Part shown: one piece after another, positions 1 through 10,456 of the stretch
Layout: the number at the start of each line of letters is the position of its first letter
Numbering within the stretch: the first letter of the stretch is position 1
Assembly: GCA_015065765.1 (NCBI GenBank)
Contig: SVPP01000011.1
Span: 1-64,000 of the forward strand
DNA length: 64,000 bases
Reading direction: 5' to 3'
DNA from: Oscillospiraceae bacterium
Lineage (GTDB): Bacteria > Bacillota > Clostridia > Oscillospirales > Acutalibacteraceae
Notes under the pieces: generated by a model
Told to the model about the DNA's origin: nothing
Databases searched by the model: none
The model's input: only the letters and a program-made list of their open reading frames with translations
Made by a program: the position numbers and the translations under genes

Positions 1-3000
1 CAATTACAACTTTACCTGCTTTGTGTCCGAGTGCGTCTACATAATCTGAAATGTAGCTGTCACCGCATGCGCATGTATATGTTGTATAGCCCTTATCTGT
101 ACATGTGGGTGCTGTTACTACTGTTTCATAGCTATGTCCTGTTGCAGGAACTACTTCCTGAGCTACGAGAACTTCGCCACAAACTTCACAATGCTTACCT
201 TCTGTAAGACCTGTCTCTGTACATGTGGGTGCTACTGCTGCATCGATTACTTCTGTGTGACCGAGTGCGTCTACTACTTCCTGTGCTACAAGAACTTCGC
301 CACATACTGAGCAGTGTTTACCTTCTGTAAGACCTGTTTCTGTACAGTTGGGTGCTACTGCTGCGTCGATTACTTCTGTATGTCCCAAAGCGTCAACGAC
401 TTCCTGTGCTACGAGAACTTCACCGCATACTTCGCAGTGCTTACCTTCTGTAAGACCTGTTTCTGTACATGTGGGAGCCACTGCTGCATCGATTACTTCT
501 GTGTGTCCGAGAGCAGGAACTACTTCCTGTGCTACAAGGATTTCATCACAAACTGAGCAATGCTTACCTTCTGTAAGACCTGTTTCTGTACATGTGGGAG
601 CTACTGCTGCGTCGATTACTTCTGTATGTCCGAGAGCAGGAACTACTTCCTGTGCTACAAGGATTTCACCACAAACTTCACAGTGCTTACCTTCTGTGAG
701 ACCTGTCTCTGTACAGTTGGGTGCTACTGCTGCATCGATTACTTCTGTGTGTCCGAGTGCAGGAACTACTTCCTGTGCTACGAGAACTTCACCACATACG
801 TCACAGTGTTTACCTTCTGTAAGACCTGTGTTTGTGCAATCAGGTGCTACTGCTTCGTCGATTACTTCTTCATGTCCGAGTGCAGGAACTACTTCCTGTG
901 CTACGAGAACTTCGCCACAAACTTCACAGTGCTTACCTTCTGTAAGACCTGTTTCTGTACATGTGGAAGCCACTGCTTTGTCGATCACTTCTGTGTGTCC
1001 GAGTGCTGCAACTACTTCCTGAGCTACGAGAACTTCGCCACAAACTGAGCAGTGCTTACCTTCTGTAAGACCTGTGTTTGTGCAATCGGGTGCTACTGCT
1101 GCGTCAATTACTTCTGTGTGTCCGAGAGCAGGAACTACTTCCTGTGCTACGAGAACTTCACCGCATACTGAGCAGTGCTTACCTTCTGTGAGACCTGTGT
1201 TTGTGCAATCGGGAGCCACTGCTTCGTCGATTACTTCTGTGTGTCCGAGTGCAGGAACAACTTCCTGAGCTACAAGAACTTCACCGCATACGTCACAGTG
1301 CTTACCTTCTGTAAGACCTGTGTTTGTGCAATCGGGAGCTACTGCTGCGTCGATTACTTCTGTGTGTCCGAGTGCAGGAACTACTTCCTGTGCTACGAGA
1401 ACTTCACCACATACTTCACAGTGCTTACCTTCTGTAAGACCTGTTTCTGTACAGTTGGGTGCTACTGCTGCGTCAACAACTTCTGTGTGTCCGAGTGCAG
1501 GAACAACTTCCTGTGCTACGAGAACTTCGTCACAAACTGAGCAATGCTTACCTTCTGTGAGACCTGTTTCTGTACATGTAGGTGCTACTGCTTCGTCAAT
1601 TACTTCTGTATGTCCAAGTGCATCTACATATTCATCCACGTATGAGTCACCACAAACTGAACATGTGTGTGTTGTGTAACCCTTATCTGTGCATGTGGGA
1701 GCTGTTACTACTGCATCGTATGAATGTCCGAGTGCATCTACAACTTCCTGAGCTACAAGGATTTCACCGCAAACTTCACAGTGTTTACCTTCTGTGAGAC
1801 CTGTGTTTTCACAATCAGGTGCTACTGCTTCGTCAATTACCTCTGTGTGTCCGAGTGCAGGAACTACTTCCTGTGCTACAAGGATTTCATCACAAACTGA
1901 GCAATGCTTACCTTCTGTAAGACCTGTCTCTGTACAGTTGGGTGCTACTGCTGCATCGATTACTTCTGTATGTCCGAGTGCAGGAACAACTTCCTGAGCT
2001 ACAAGAACTTCACCGCATACTTCACAGTGCTTACCTTCTGTAAGACCTGTCTCTGTACATGTTGCTGCTACTGCTGCATCGATTACTTCTGTGTGACCGA
2101 GTGCAGGAACTACTTCCTGTGCTACAAGTACTTCACCACAGAAACTACAGTGTTTACCTTCTGTGAGACCTGTGTTTGTACAATCAGGTGCTACTGCTGC
2201 GTCAATTACTTCTGTATGGCCGAGTGCGGGAACGTATGAATCAACATAGATGTCACCACATACCATACATTCGTGTTTTGTGTAGCCCTGCTCTGTACAT
2301 GTTGCAGGTGCTACTGATACTTCGTATTCGTGTCCGTATGCAGGAACTTCGATTTCTGTGCGTGAAATTTCTGCATCACATACTGAACAGTATACTACTG
2401 AATCATATGAACCTGTGTTTACACAATCAGGTTTTACTTCGTTTTCTTTTACTGCTTCTGCAGGTGTATGACCAAGTGCAGGGATTTCTTCAGGCTTTGA
2501 TACGCCTTCTGAACATACTGTACATTCATAGTGCTGTGAACCTACTGTTGTACATGTAGGTGCTACGTCTACGATTGCTTCGCCCCAGGTATGACCAAGC
2601 GCAGCTGTCTGTTCGTTTTCTGTTCTGTCTCCACATACTGAACATACATAGTGATGGATACCTGTCTGTGTACATGTTGCTTCAAGGTCTACTACTTCTT
2701 CGTATGCATGACCAAGTGCATCTACATAATCAGATTTGTAACTGTCACCGCAAACTGTACATGTATATGTTGTATAACCTCTTTCTGTACATGTAGGTGC
2801 TGTTACTATTGTGTTATAGCTGTGTCCGAGTGCAGGAATAGCTACAACACTTGAAGGCTCTGTCTGACCGCAGACGGTACATTTCTGAACTTTCATACCA
2901 TCCGCTGTACATGTGGGTTGAGAAATAATTTCCCAACTATCCCCATATTTGTGGCCAAGTGCGTCAACATAATTATCTTTCTTTGTTACCGAACATCTTG

Positions 3001-4426
3001 AACAGCTGTAATTTGTATAACCCTTTGAATCACAATCGGGCTGTACTGTTGTACCTGCTACCCAAGCATGATCGAGTGCCGGAACAGACACTGTACTTCT
3101 CGAAAGTTCTGCTTTACATACTGAACAGTATACTACATTGTCGTATGAACCTTCCTGTGTACATGTGGGTGCAACTTCTCTTTCTTTTACCGCTGCAGCT
3201 TCTTTATGGCCGAGTGCTGCGATATTAGTTTCAGTTATTGATGCACCGCAAAGACAGGTGTATTTTGTCTGTCCCATTTCTGTACATGTTGCTGCTTTTA
3301 CTACTTCGCCAACATGGTATGACTTATAGTCACAGCCTCTGTTTGCAAGAGCATTATAAGCAGAGAGAAGGTTATCGTCAGCAGCCTGTGCAAGTTCACA
3401 AGCTCTCTGGAAGCCCCATGTTGCATTCTGAACTGCATAAGCTACCTGTGCAGCATTATCCATAGCTGATATAAATGCATTCCATGTTGCATCTGTATAA
3501 TGGCCTTTCTGAACATAGTTAGCACCATTATCAGTAATACCAAGAGCAGTTTCAACATAAGCCTTGGCACCATTCAGGTCGGCTTCTGCACGGTAGTACA
3601 TTACATAGTTACTGAGCCAAGCTGAACCACGGTAATTAACACCGTAGACATAATAGCCTGAAGGAGGTGTTGTAAGCTTGAACCATGTAGTGTCAACATT
3701 TCCTTCACCATACATTTCAACGTGTTCCCACTGAAGAGCCTGTGTAGAAGCTGTGGGTGGGGGATTGCCTGTAAGATCCATAGCTGCACTTTCAGAACCT
3801 ACACCGGTAACAGCATGTTTAGATGTACGCTGGTGTGAGTTCAAAGAAAGACTATCCTGCTGAACATAAACTGAGTTCAACGAACTGAATGAGTCAATCT
3901 TATAACGATCGCCGGGTGTTGAGGGTGGGTTGCCTGAATTTGAACCTACGGCACCTGACTGTACGCCTGTGCCTGATACGGAACCGTAAGCATAGTCTGT
4001 AAGGTTTTTCCAGACTGTGTTTCCGTTTGCATCGAGTACATCGTAATTAATAGTGTATCTTACGATGGAGTTTACAGACGCAGCAATAGAACCTGTTACA
4101 CCAAAGTTTGATGTACCTGTTACCACTGTGCCTGCTGAATAGGAAACGGACAAACTTGCATTACTATTGAATGGCATTACGTTTGAAATTGAATTGATTC
4201 TTACCTTATAAGCTGAATTAGTCACCTGAACAGTAAGATTTGCACTGACACTTGTGCCAACAAATCCCTGCGTTGCTGTAAACTTAACAGGATGAATCGT
4301 TTCATAACCGCCGCCTACTTTTGCTTCTGCAATAATTCCGCTGATGCCTACAGAAAACATACTTGTAAGCATTAAAACAGCAAGAAGAATTGAGAGCAGT
4401 TTTTTGGGTAATGATTTCTTACTCAT
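1..4426 (-). CDS. Giant secreted Cys/His-repeat surface protein (partial, 3' end outside window)
   Basis: Read on the minus strand, this frame stays open from ATG 4426 to the window edge (1475 codons). It starts [20 protein letters not shown], a signal peptide. Next comes about 330 residues with no family I recognise, including a helical FIVAR-like stretch (about 280-360). The rest is repeats of about 41 residues with the pattern GH...(T/D/N)C...G...C..C. The first eight or so are diverged; then the DNA becomes a near-perfect 123-bp tandem array, with sixteen units carrying LTEGKHC. Each unit offers three Cys and one His, which would suit a metal or disulfide-stabilised mini-domain. Such proteins are common, large and unassigned in gut Clostridia. 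An extracellular or wall-associated role is inferred from the signal peptide only. A second in-frame ATG at 4435 sits too close to the AGGA site (2 nt); ATG 4426 has about 11 nt. The C-terminus is not visible. Confidence 0.85.
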   Translation of the reverse strand, partial: MSKKSLPKKLLSILLAVLMLTSMFSVGISGIIAEAKVGGGYETIHPVKFTATQGFVGTSVSANLTVQVTNSAYKVRINSISNVMPFNSNASLSVSYSAGTVVTGTSNFGVTGSIAASVNSIVRYTINYDVLDANGNTVWKNLTDYAYGSVSGTGVQSGAVGSNSGNPPSTPGDRYKIDSFSSLNSVYVQQDSLSLNSHQRTSKHAVTGVGSESAAMDLTGNPPPTASTQALQWEHVEMYGEGNVDTTWFKLTTPPSGYYVYGVNYRGSAWLSNYVMYYRAEADLNGAKAYVETALGITDNGANYVQKGHYTDATWNAFISAMDNAAQVAYAVQNATWGFQRACELAQAADDNLLSAYNALANRGCDYKSYHVGEVVKAATCTEMGQTKYTCLCGASITETNIAALGHKEAAAVKEREVAPTCTQEGSYDNVVYCSVCKAELSRSTVSVPALDHAWVAGTTVQPDCDSKGYTNYSCSRCSVTKKDNYVDALGHKYGDSWEIISQPTCTADGMKVQKCTVCGQTEPSSVVAIPALGHSYNTIVTAPTCTERGYTTYTCTVCGDSYKSDYVDALGHAYEEVVDLEATCTQTGIHHYVCSVCGDRTENEQTAALGHTWGEAIVDVAPTCTTVGSQHYECTVCSEGVSKPEEIPALGHTPAEAVKENEVKPDCVNTGSYDSVVYCSVCDAEISRTEIEVPAYGHEYEVSVAPATCTEQGYTKHECMVCGDIYVDSYVPALGHTEVIDAAVAPDCTNTGLTEGKHCSFCGEVLVAQEVVPALGHTEVIDAAVAATCTETGLTEGKHCEVCGEVLVAQEVVPALGHTEVIDAAVAPNCTETGLTEGKHCSVCDEILVAQEVVPALGHTEVIDEAVAPDCENTGLTEGKHCEVCGEILVAQEVVDALGHSYDAVVTAPTCTDKGYTTHTCSVCGDSYVDEYVDALGHTEVIDEAVAPTCTETGLTEGKHCSVCDEVLVAQEVVPALGHTEVVDAAVAPNCTETGLTEGKHCEVCGEVLVAQEVVPALGHTEVIDAAVAPDCTNTGLTEGKHCDVCGEVLVAQEVVPALGHTEVIDEAVAPDCTNTGLTEGKHCSVCGEVLVAQEVVPALGHTEVIDAAVAPDCTNTGLTEGKHCSVCGEVLVAQEVVAALGHTEVIDKAVASTCTETGLTEGKHCEVCGEVLVAQEVVPALGHEEVIDEAVAPDCTNTGLTEGKHCDVCGEVLVAQEVVPALGHTEVIDAAVAPNCTETGLTEGKHCEVCGEILVAQEVVPALGHTEVIDAAVAPTCTETGLTEGKHCSVCDEILVAQEVVPALGHTEVIDAAVAPTCTETGLTEGKHCEVCGEVLVAQEVVDALGHTEVIDAAVAPNCTETGLTEGKHCSVCGEVLVAQEVVDALGHTEVIDAAVAPTCTETGLTEGKHCEVCGEVLVAQEVVPATGHSYETVVTAPTCTDKGYTTYTCACGDSYISDYVDALGHKAGKVVI
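66..2260 (-). repeat. Tandem 123-bp repeat array inside the giant surface gene
   Basis: The element around the sequence accttctgt(a/g)agacctgt recurs at a 123-bp step (about 197, 320, 443, 566, 689, 812, 935, 1058, 1181, 1304, 1427, 1550), and again at about 1787, 1910, 2033 and 2156 after one diverged unit. Each unit encodes 41 residues. Differences are mostly synonymous or a few swaps (PTC/PNC/PDC, EVC/SVC/DVC, VPAL/VDAL), so the array looks recently homogenised. Diverged units flank it on both sides. Confidence 0.9.
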
Positions 4427-4457
4427 TTTGCGCATTTTCCTTTCTTAAATTATTTTT

Positions 4458-4480
4458 GTCTAATGTTTAGACTTTTAGAC
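4458..4480 (-). promoter_or_regulatory. Candidate operator: inverted GTCTAA/TTAGAC with a third half-site
   Basis: The + strand reads GTCTAA-TGT-TTAGAC-TT-TTAGAC: a perfect 6-bp inverted repeat plus one more copy of the half-site. It lies just downstream of the predicted -10 of the giant gene, at about the transcription start, where a repressor would act. No protein is known for it here. Confidence 0.35.
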
Positions 4481-4486
4481 ATGATA

Positions 4487-4515
4487 ATTGTACCACTTCT
4501 GCACAAGAATTGCAA
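4487..4515 (-). promoter_or_regulatory. Predicted sigma-A promoter of the giant repeat gene
   Basis: On the minus strand TTGCAA (4510-4515) is 17 bp from TACAAT (4487-4492), about 60 bp upstream of the start codon. Confidence 0.5.
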
Positions 4516-5094
4516 GGTTTTTTAGTCATCATTGCAATATTTTATTAAAAATTTATAGTATTTTATGTATTTTTTCAACGCACTGCCACAATATGTTGTT
4601 GTTTTGAAATTTATATACAAAATCTTGTTTACAAAAAGGAAAAATCGAACAAAAAAAATCAATATCCCACCAATAAAATTATAATTTATCTGTATGTTTA
4701 AAGTAACCATTTGTAGGGCTCGGCGTCCTCGACGAGCCGTTAAATTATTCGTAAATTCGCGGACGGTCAAGGATGCCCGTCCCTACGAATGTTGATTAAA
4801 GCACACAAACAAATTATAATTTATCTGTATGCTTTATTTTATATTCGTAGGGTTGCCCCTTGCGGGCAACCGCGGGCACATATAATTTTAACGGAAGACC
4901 GCGAGGGTCTTCCCTACAGTGTTTTAATTGGTTTCATTATAAAATCAGCGTCGCAGACCCGAAATTATTCATTATTCATCAGCGAAGCGACTTCATTATT
5001 CATTTAACCTTTTATTGCAGCAGGAGCAAGCCCCTGCCCTACATTGAAAAATTGAATTATCCGTCAAATCATTATTTATTTAATTGAAATGAAT
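4516..5094. repeat. Gene-free stretch with small intergenic repeat units
   Basis: I see no credible gene here. A 21-bp sequence beginning AAATTATAATTTATCTG is repeated at 4676-4696 and 4811-4831. Each copy is followed by a GTAGGG motif that opens a GC-rich, partly palindromic segment (GGCTCG...CGAGCC; GGTTGCCC...GGGCAACC; GAAGACC...GGTCTTC). Further on come TTCATTATTCAT blocks flanking CAGCGAAGCGACTTC (about 4967-5003) and a GC-rich unit ending CCCTACATTG (about 5008-5046). These look like degenerate, non-coding mobile or REP-like units. The TTCATTATTCAT/agcgac block recurs near 28440-28480. Confidence 0.55.
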
Positions 5095-5142
5095 AACAAA
5101 AAACAAAGGTACCGATGGCATATCTGTCACCGATACCTTTAT
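5095..5142 (-). terminator. Rho-independent terminator of the prfA/coaE/M18 operon
   Basis: AAAGGTATCGGTG pairs with a matching arm ending ATCGGTACCTTT around a short loop. On the minus strand a T-rich run (gttttttg) follows. It lies immediately after the aminopeptidase stop codon. Confidence 0.75.
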
Positions 5143-5150
5143 TATTTCAA

Positions 5151-6545
5151 TTAATCTTTCAGATCAAAAAATGCAGAAAATGCTTTATATGCCATGTAGA
5201 CATCAATTTTTGAAACGACTTCAAAAGGAGCATGCATTGAAATCACGGGAACGCCTACGTCAATTACATCTACATCAAGATTGGCAACATACTTTGCAAC
5301 AGTTCCGCCGCCGCCTGCATCAACCTTGCCAAGCTCACCCATCTGCCAGATAACGCCTGCATCGTCAAAAGTTCTGCGAACTTTTCCTACAAACTCTGCG
5401 CTTGCATCAGATGTTCCGCCTTTACCGCCTGAACCCGTGTATTTCGTAACTACGATACCTCTGTTTGCAAAGGATGTGTTCATCTTTTCATAAGGCTGAG
5501 GGAATGTGGGGTCAAAGGCTGCGTTTACGTCAGCAGAGAGACATTCCGATTTTGAGAGAACATCGTGTGCCTGAAGACCTTCCATTCGTGCGATATCCGA
5601 AACGAAATAAGGCAGATAAAAAGATTTAAGACCTGTATTGCCGTCTGAACCTGTTTCTTCCTTATCTGTAAGAACCGTAAGACAGGTAAACTCAGGGTTT
5701 TCGCACTCTGCTGCTGCCATAAGAGAAGGATAAGCACATACACGATCATCGTGGCCATAGCCGCCGATAAGGCTTCTGTCAAAACCGATATCACAAACCT
5801 TCATTGCAGGAACACATTCAAGCTCTGCTGAAAGAAAATCTTCTTCAACAATGCCATATTTTTCGTTGAGAATACTCATAATATTAAGCTTTACAAGCTC
5901 ACTGCCTTCATCATCTCTGAAAGGACGAGAGCCTACAAGAATGTTAAGCTCCTCACCCTGTATTCCTTCATTCAGTGTACGTTTCATCTGTTCACGTGCA
6001 AGATGAGGAAGAAGGTCAGAAATTACAAACTTAGGATCACTGTCATCTTCACCGATATTTACAGTAACTTTTGTACCGTCCTTGAGAACGATAACGCCGT
6101 GAAGTGCAAGAGGAATTGCTGTCCACTGATATTTTTTGATACCGCCGTAATAGTGTGTTTTGAAGAAAGCCATTTCGCTGTCTTCATAAAGAGGATTTGG
6201 TTTCAGGTCAATTCTGGGAGAATCGATATGTGCCGCGGCAATTTTAACGCCCTCTGCTAAACTCTTCTTACCGAATACACAAAGGATAACAGCCTTATCC
6301 CTGTTGTTATAGTATACTTTGTCTCCCGCTTTGTATGAAGCTTTTTTATCAAACGGAACAAAGCCGTTTTTCTCCGCAATTTCTATTGCAAGAGCACAAG
6401 CCTCACGCTCTGTTTTACCCTCATTAAGATAGGCTTTATAGTTCTCACAGAATTCATCTGCTTTTTTTATTTCATCATCAGTCATGCGAAGACATGCGTT
6501 CTTCGGTTTCATAAAAAGTTTTTCCTGTAATTCTTTAGCACTCAT
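5151..6545 (-). CDS. M18 family aminopeptidase
   Basis: A 464-residue cytosolic zinc exopeptidase of the M18 (aminopeptidase I) family, predicted to remove N-terminal residues from peptides. Family landmarks are clear: AAHIDSPRIDLKP near residue 105 (metal-binding His106 and its Asp), GGYGHDDRVCAYPSL near 265 (metal Asp), DKEETGS near 298 (catalytic/metal Glu pair), and SMHAPFEV near 440 with the last metal His. Length is normal for the family. It is the last gene of a tight - strand operon, 3 nt after coaE, and is followed by a strong terminator. A ribosome site (AAAGGAA) lies about 10 nt before ATG. Substrate preference cannot be told from sequence. Confidence 0.93.
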   Translation of the reverse strand: MSAKELQEKLFMKPKNACLRMTDDEIKKADEFCENYKAYLNEGKTEREACALAIEIAEKNGFVPFDKKASYKAGDKVYYNNRDKAVILCVFGKKSLAEGVKIAAAHIDSPRIDLKPNPLYEDSEMAFFKTHYYGGIKKYQWTAIPLALHGVIVLKDGTKVTVNIGEDDSDPKFVISDLLPHLAREQMKRTLNEGIQGEELNILVGSRPFRDDEGSELVKLNIMSILNEKYGIVEEDFLSAELECVPAMKVCDIGFDRSLIGGYGHDDRVCAYPSLMAAAECENPEFTCLTVLTDKEETGSDGNTGLKSFYLPYFVSDIARMEGLQAHDVLSKSECLSADVNAAFDPTFPQPYEKMNTSFANRGIVVTKYTGSGGKGGTSDASAEFVGKVRRTFDDAGVIWQMGELGKVDAGGGGTVAKYVANLDVDVIDVGVPVISMHAPFEVVSKIDVYMAYKAFSAFFDLKD

Positions 6546-6548
6546 ACT

Positions 6549-7151
6549 TTATGTTCCTTTCTTACTTTCAATAAAATTGAAAAGCTTATTAAATTCATTT
6601 TCGAAATCGGTAACACCGTCATTTATAATAATTATGTCCGCATTTTCAAGATAAAATTCATCTTCTTTCTGAGCATCGATTCTTCTCTTGGCTTCGGTGA
6701 CAGACATATTATCTCTCTCAATAATTCTTTTAAGTCTTACATCCATTGGCGAAAAAACAACAGCAATAAAATCACAGTCATTTTTTATCTCACTTTCAAG
6801 AAGTGCTGCAGCATCAATTATGCAGACTTCATATTCTTCGATTTTTGCAACTTCGATTTCTTCAAGAACTTTTTCTCTTATTGCAGGGTGTGTAATTGCA
6901 TTGAGTTTTTCCGTTTCTGTTCTTGATGAAAAAGCTTTCGATGCAAGAAGTTTTCTGTCTACTTCTCCATTATATTTTACAACATCCTCGCCAAAGGTTT
7001 CTTTCAATCGTTCAATCACAGGAGATCCGATTTCCAGAATCTGTCTTGCTACCAGGTCTCCGTCAATTATGTAACAGCCTTTTTCTTTCAGAAGAGAACA
7101 GACCATGCTTTTTCCCGCACCCGTTTTACCTGTCAGACCTAAAATCAGCAT
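6549..7151 (-). CDS. coaE: Dephospho-CoA kinase
   Basis: A 200-residue P-loop kinase that phosphorylates the 3'-OH of dephospho-CoA with ATP, the last step of coenzyme A synthesis in the cytosol. The N-terminus MLILGLTGKTGAGKS contains the Walker A loop, followed by the CoaE-typical DGDLVAR motif near residue 31. The mid-section AITHPAIR and the lid segment with RIIERDNMS are also typical. Length is standard. It has a strong AAGGAGG site and sits between sua5 (12 bp upstream) and the M18 aminopeptidase gene (3 bp downstream), so co-transcription is expected. Confidence 0.95.
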   Translation of the reverse strand: MLILGLTGKTGAGKSMVCSLLKEKGCYIIDGDLVARQILEIGSPVIERLKETFGEDVVKYNGEVDRKLLASKAFSSRTETEKLNAITHPAIREKVLEEIEVAKIEEYEVCIIDAAALLESEIKNDCDFIAVVFSPMDVRLKRIIERDNMSVTEAKRRIDAQKEDEFYLENADIIIINDGVTDFENEFNKLFNFIESKKGT

Positions 7152-7163
7152 AAGAAACCTCCT

Positions 7164-8177
7164 TTACAGTTCGATAACCTCAAACCCTGCTGAGCGCAGA
7201 AGTCTGTTATAAACAGCAAGACCTACACCTTCATCAGAAGGACAATGAGCAAAAGCAATTTCTGCACCTGTTTCATCAAGTTCACGAAGAGCATCAAAAA
7301 GTCTTTTCGCCTGAGAAGAAGAATCGTCGCTTCTGCCATATGTTACTGTGGGGACTGACATATTCTGAGCGTCATCTTCAAAGCAAAGAGCCGCTGCATT
7401 TTTACTGTGAGACGAAACATATTCAGCATACTTTTCTTTATCTGCTTTTATGATAACCACCTTGATTTTCGGAGCATAATGCTTGTATTTCATTCCCGGC
7501 GAAGACGCCTTGGCATTTTCTTCAAGCTTTGATTTTACAGCTTTGTCAATTATGATTTCACCCAAAACTTCTTCAAGCTGTTCAGGAGTTATTCCTCCGG
7601 GACGCAGAAGTCTCGGCTTTTCTGTTGCCAGAGTTATTACTGTAGATTCAAGACCGACTTCACATTCTCCGCCGTCAAGAATAAGTTCTATTCTGCCGTC
7701 CATATCGTCAAAAACGTATTTTGCATTTGTAGGGCTGGGACTTCCCGAAAGATTAGCTGACGGAGCAGCAATGGGACAACCTGATTTTTCTATAACTTTA
7801 CGCATCACAGGATGAGACGGCATCCTCACTGCAACAGTGTCGAGATTTCCGCTTGTACGTGCAGGAACTTTATCTGACTTCGGCATGATAATCGTCAACG
7901 GCCCCGGCCAGTATTTTTCTGCAAGCTTTTTTGCTTCCTCGGGGAATTTTTTTACAAGAGGATAAACCTCATCAATCGAAGACACATGAACAATCATTGG
8001 ATTGTCCTTTGGTCTGCCTTTTGCTTCAAAAATTTTTTCAACAGCGGAAGAATCAAATGCATTTGCACCGAGGCCGTAAACGGTCTCAGTGGGCAAACCT
8101 ACAACACCGCCGTCTTTTATTATTTCGGCAGCCTTTTCAATTGATTCTTCAGTTGCTTTTAAAATTTCTGTTTTCAT
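7164..8177 (-). CDS. sua5: L-threonylcarbamoyladenylate synthase (Sua5/YwlC type)
   Basis: A 337-residue cytosolic enzyme making threonylcarbamoyl-AMP from threonine, bicarbonate and ATP for the tRNA t6A37 modification. The YrdC domain fills the first ~210 residues, with the signature GGVVGLPTETVYGLGANA near residue 25, KGRPKDNPM and SANLSGSPSPTNA. A separate C-terminal Sua5 domain follows, after the linker SSPGMKYKHYAPK typical of the long Sua5 form rather than short TsaC. The start codon follows the prfA stop by one base, so translation is probably coupled. prfA next to sua5 is a known Firmicute arrangement; prmC, often between them, is not here. Confidence 0.95.
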   Translation of the reverse strand: MKTEILKATEESIEKAAEIIKDGGVVGLPTETVYGLGANAFDSSAVEKIFEAKGRPKDNPMIVHVSSIDEVYPLVKKFPEEAKKLAEKYWPGPLTIIMPKSDKVPARTSGNLDTVAVRMPSHPVMRKVIEKSGCPIAAPSANLSGSPSPTNAKYVFDDMDGRIELILDGGECEVGLESTVITLATEKPRLLRPGGITPEQLEEVLGEIIIDKAVKSKLEENAKASSPGMKYKHYAPKIKVVIIKADKEKYAEYVSSHSKNAAALCFEDDAQNMSVPTVTYGRSDDSSSQAKRLFDALRELDETGAEIAFAHCPSDEGVGLAVYNRLLRSAGFEVIEL

Positions 8178-8178
8178 T

Positions 8179-9249
8179 TTATTCTTCCGCCTTTAATTTT
8201 TCTGCTGTATCTGCAGTAATAAGCGAATCTATAAGTTCATCAATATCGCCGTTGAGCATCGATTCCAGACGATAGAGCGTAAGACCGATTCTGTGGTCAC
8301 TTATTCTTCCCTGAGGATAGTTATAAGTTCTGATTCTTTCACTTCTGTCACCTGAGCCTACCTGACTCTTTCTCTCACCTGCGATAGCATCATTCTGCTT
8401 TCTTCTCTCTTCATCAAGAATTCTTGAACGGAGAATTTTCATCGCTTTATCTTTATTTTTGTGCTGACTTCTTTCGTCCTGACACTCAACAACAGTTCCT
8501 GTGGGAATGTGAGTAATTCTGATTGCTGACTCAGTTTTATTTATATGCTGACCGCCTGCACCACTTGAACGGAAGGTATCAATCTGCAAATCAGCAGGAT
8601 TGATTTCAATGTCAACATCCTCAGCCTCGGGAAGAACGGCAACGGTAACAGTTGATGTATGGATTCTGCCCTGGGATTCCGTCTCGGGAACACGCTGAAC
8701 TCTGTGAACACCGCTTTCAAATTTAAAGCGTGAGAAAGCTCCTTCGCCCTCAATCATAAAGCTGACTTCCTTGAAACCGCCAAGCTCAGTTTCGTTGGCA
8801 CTCATAATTTCAGTTTTCCAACCCTTTGTTTCCGCATACATGCTGTACATTCTGTAAAGAACACCTGCAAAAAGTGATGCCTCTTCACCACCTGCACCGC
8901 CTCTGATTTCAACGATAACGTTTTTATCATCGTTGGGATCCTTGGGAAGAAGAAGGATTTTAAGCTCCTCTTCAATCCTCACGAGAGCTTCCTTTGCCTC
9001 AGCATATTCTTCTTCAACCATTTCGCGGAAATCCTTGTCCTGAGAAGAATCATCAAGAATAAGCTTTGCCTCTTCAAAGGTTTCCTTCGTCTTTTTATAT
9101 TCTCTGAATTTTTCAACAACAGGCGTGAGATTTTTCATTTCACGCATAAGCTTTTTATACTTTTCCATATCTGCTACCACATCGGGATTACAGAGCATTT
9201 CATTCACAGCTTCAAAACGTTCTTCAACTTTTTCCAACTTATCTAACAT
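8179..9249 (-). CDS. prfA: Peptide chain release factor 1
   Basis: A 356-residue class I release factor that reads UAA and UAG stop codons and triggers peptidyl-tRNA hydrolysis on the ribosome. The catalytic GGQ lies in [15 protein letters not shown], and the stop-codon reading tripeptide is PET in [10 protein letters not shown] (RF1-type PxT, not the RF2 SPF). The C-terminal stretch ending ...[12 protein letters not shown] is typical. It is the second gene of the operon, 10 bp after the DUF951 gene. Confidence 0.97.
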   Translation of the reverse strand: MLDKLEKVEERFEAVNEMLCNPDVVADMEKYKKLMREMKNLTPVVEKFREYKKTKETFEEAKLILDDSSQDKDFREMVEEEYAEAKEALVRIEEELKILLLPKDPNDDKNVIVEIRGGAGGEEASLFAGVLYRMYSMYAETKGWKTEIMSANETELGGFKEVSFMIEGEGAFSRFKFESGVHRVQRVPETESQGRIHTSTVTVAVLPEAEDVDIEINPADLQIDTFRSSGAGGQHINKTESAIRITHIPTGTVVECQDERSQHKNKDKAMKILRSRILDEERRKQNDAIAGERKSQVGSGDRSERIRTYNYPQGRISDHRIGLTLYRLESMLNGDIDELIDSLITADTAEKLKAEE

Positions 9250-9259
9250 TACTTTTCCT

Positions 9260-9442
9260 CTATTCGGGTCTTATTATTTTTTTGATATTTTTCTCTGCCT
9301 TCTGTCTCGGCACCATCACTTCATGACCGCATTTTTCACACTTGATTTTAAAATCCATTCCTGTTCTTGTGACAGCGAATCTGTCACATCCGCAAGGGTG
9401 TTGTTTCTTCATAATTATTGTATCGCCAACCTGTACATCCAT
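9260..9442 (-). CDS. DUF951 family small zinc-ribbon-like protein
   Basis: A 60-residue basic protein, [20 protein letters not shown]..., with CGC, a CEKCG pair and the [14 protein letters not shown] tail. This matches the DUF951 family found near translation and replication genes in Firmicutes. The paired cysteines suggest a small metal-binding fold, possibly nucleic-acid related; the function is unknown. Strong GGAGG site, and first gene of the operon leading to prfA. Confidence 0.9.
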   Translation of the reverse strand: MDVQVGDTIIMKKQHPCGCDRFAVTRTGMDFKIKCEKCGHEVMVPRQKAEKNIKKIIRPE

Positions 9443-9532
9443 GACTTTTTCGCCTCCTGAAAATACATTATATCATATTTAACACAAAAATGGAATAAGT
9501 ATTTACAAATAAAGGTTAGGGGAGAAAATAAT

Positions 9533-10456
9533 ATGTCAAAATATCTGCCTGAGGGCAAACTTATAAATACAAAAGAAAATATCAGTGCTCTGAAATCACC
9601 CGATACAATAAGAGACGCCTTTAAACAAGGTATGATTTTAGAAGGCAGGGTTATGCTTTGCGATAATGAACACAATCTTCATGTGGATCTTGGATGTATG
9701 GCAGGAATTATTCCCAGGGAAGAAGGGGCACTCGGCATCAGCGAAGGCACAACGAGAGACATCGCTCTCATTTCAAAAGTCAACAAACCTGTATGCTTCG
9801 TTATAACTGATTTCGGCTTTGATGAATACGGAGAAATTTTCGCAATTCTGAGCCGAAAAAAAGTTCAGGAAATGTGCATGGAGGACTACATTTCTGCTCT
9901 TGAAACAGGCGACATAATTGATGCTAAAATCTGTCACATGGAACCATTCGGCGTTTTCGCCGATATAGGTGCCGGAATAAACGCTCTGCTTCCTATTGAC
10001 AGCATTTCTGTGTCCCGCATACCTCACCCGAATGTAAGATTTACTCCCAATCAGGATATCAGAGCAATTGTAAAGAGCCGTGATGAACTTGGAAGAATTG
10101 TTCTTACACACAAAGAACTTCTGGGCACATGGGAAGAAAACGCCAAAAAGTTTTCAGTAGGAGAAACAGTTCCCGGCATTGTCCGCTCCACGGAAAAATA
10201 CGGAGTTTTTGTGGAACTGACACCGAATCTCGCCGGGCTTGCAGAGGTTTCTGAAAGTATTCTCCCCGGACAGAACACCGCGGTATACATAAAAAGTATT
10301 ATTCCCGAAAGAATGAAAATCAAACTGATCATCGTCGACTGTTTCGATGCAGCTTATCCTGTTCAGAAGCTACATTATTTTATAAACGACAGCCATATTT
10401 CCTATTGGAAATATTCTCCCATGAGTTCAGAAAAAGTTATAGAAAGCTTCTTCTGA
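9533..10456 (+). CDS. S1 RNA-binding domain protein (ribosomal protein S1-like)
   Basis: A 307-residue cytosolic protein with three S1 (OB-fold) repeats: about 30-105 (GMILEGRVMLCDNEHNLHVD), 115-190 (GDIIDAKICHMEPFGVFADI) and 200-270 (GETVPGIVRSTEKYGVFVEL). The two later ones have the classic GVF(A/V)(D/E)(I/L) core. It is shorter than the four-to-six-repeat S1 of Gram-negative bacteria and resembles the S1-like proteins of Firmicutes, which bind mRNA or act in translation. It diverges from the DUF951-prfA operon. A GGGGAG site precedes ATG 9533. The last 40 residues match nothing I know. Confidence 0.88.
   Translation: MSKYLPEGKLINTKENISALKSPDTIRDAFKQGMILEGRVMLCDNEHNLHVDLGCMAGIIPREEGALGISEGTTRDIALISKVNKPVCFVITDFGFDEYGEIFAILSRKKVQEMCMEDYISALETGDIIDAKICHMEPFGVFADIGAGINALLPIDSISVSRIPHPNVRFTPNQDIRAIVKSRDELGRIVLTHKELLGTWEENAKKFSVGETVPGIVRSTEKYGVFVELTPNLAGLAEVSESILPGQNTAVYIKSIIPERMKIKLIIVDCFDAAYPVQKLHYFINDSHISYWKYSPMSSEKVIESFF

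Noticed and set aside
66-2260. CRISPR array
   Set aside because: The 123-bp period is a coding repeat of 41 codons, with no unique spacers and no cas genes.
314-3465. Many + strand reading frames of 60-220 residues, Cys-rich
   Set aside because: They are antisense shadows of the minus-strand 123-bp repeats; they lack ribosome sites, and the minus frame is continuous over 1475 codons with a signal peptide.
4522-5087. Reading frames of 72-82 residues in the repeat-rich spacer
   Set aside because: They run through palindromic repeats, have no ribosome site, and have unlikely composition.
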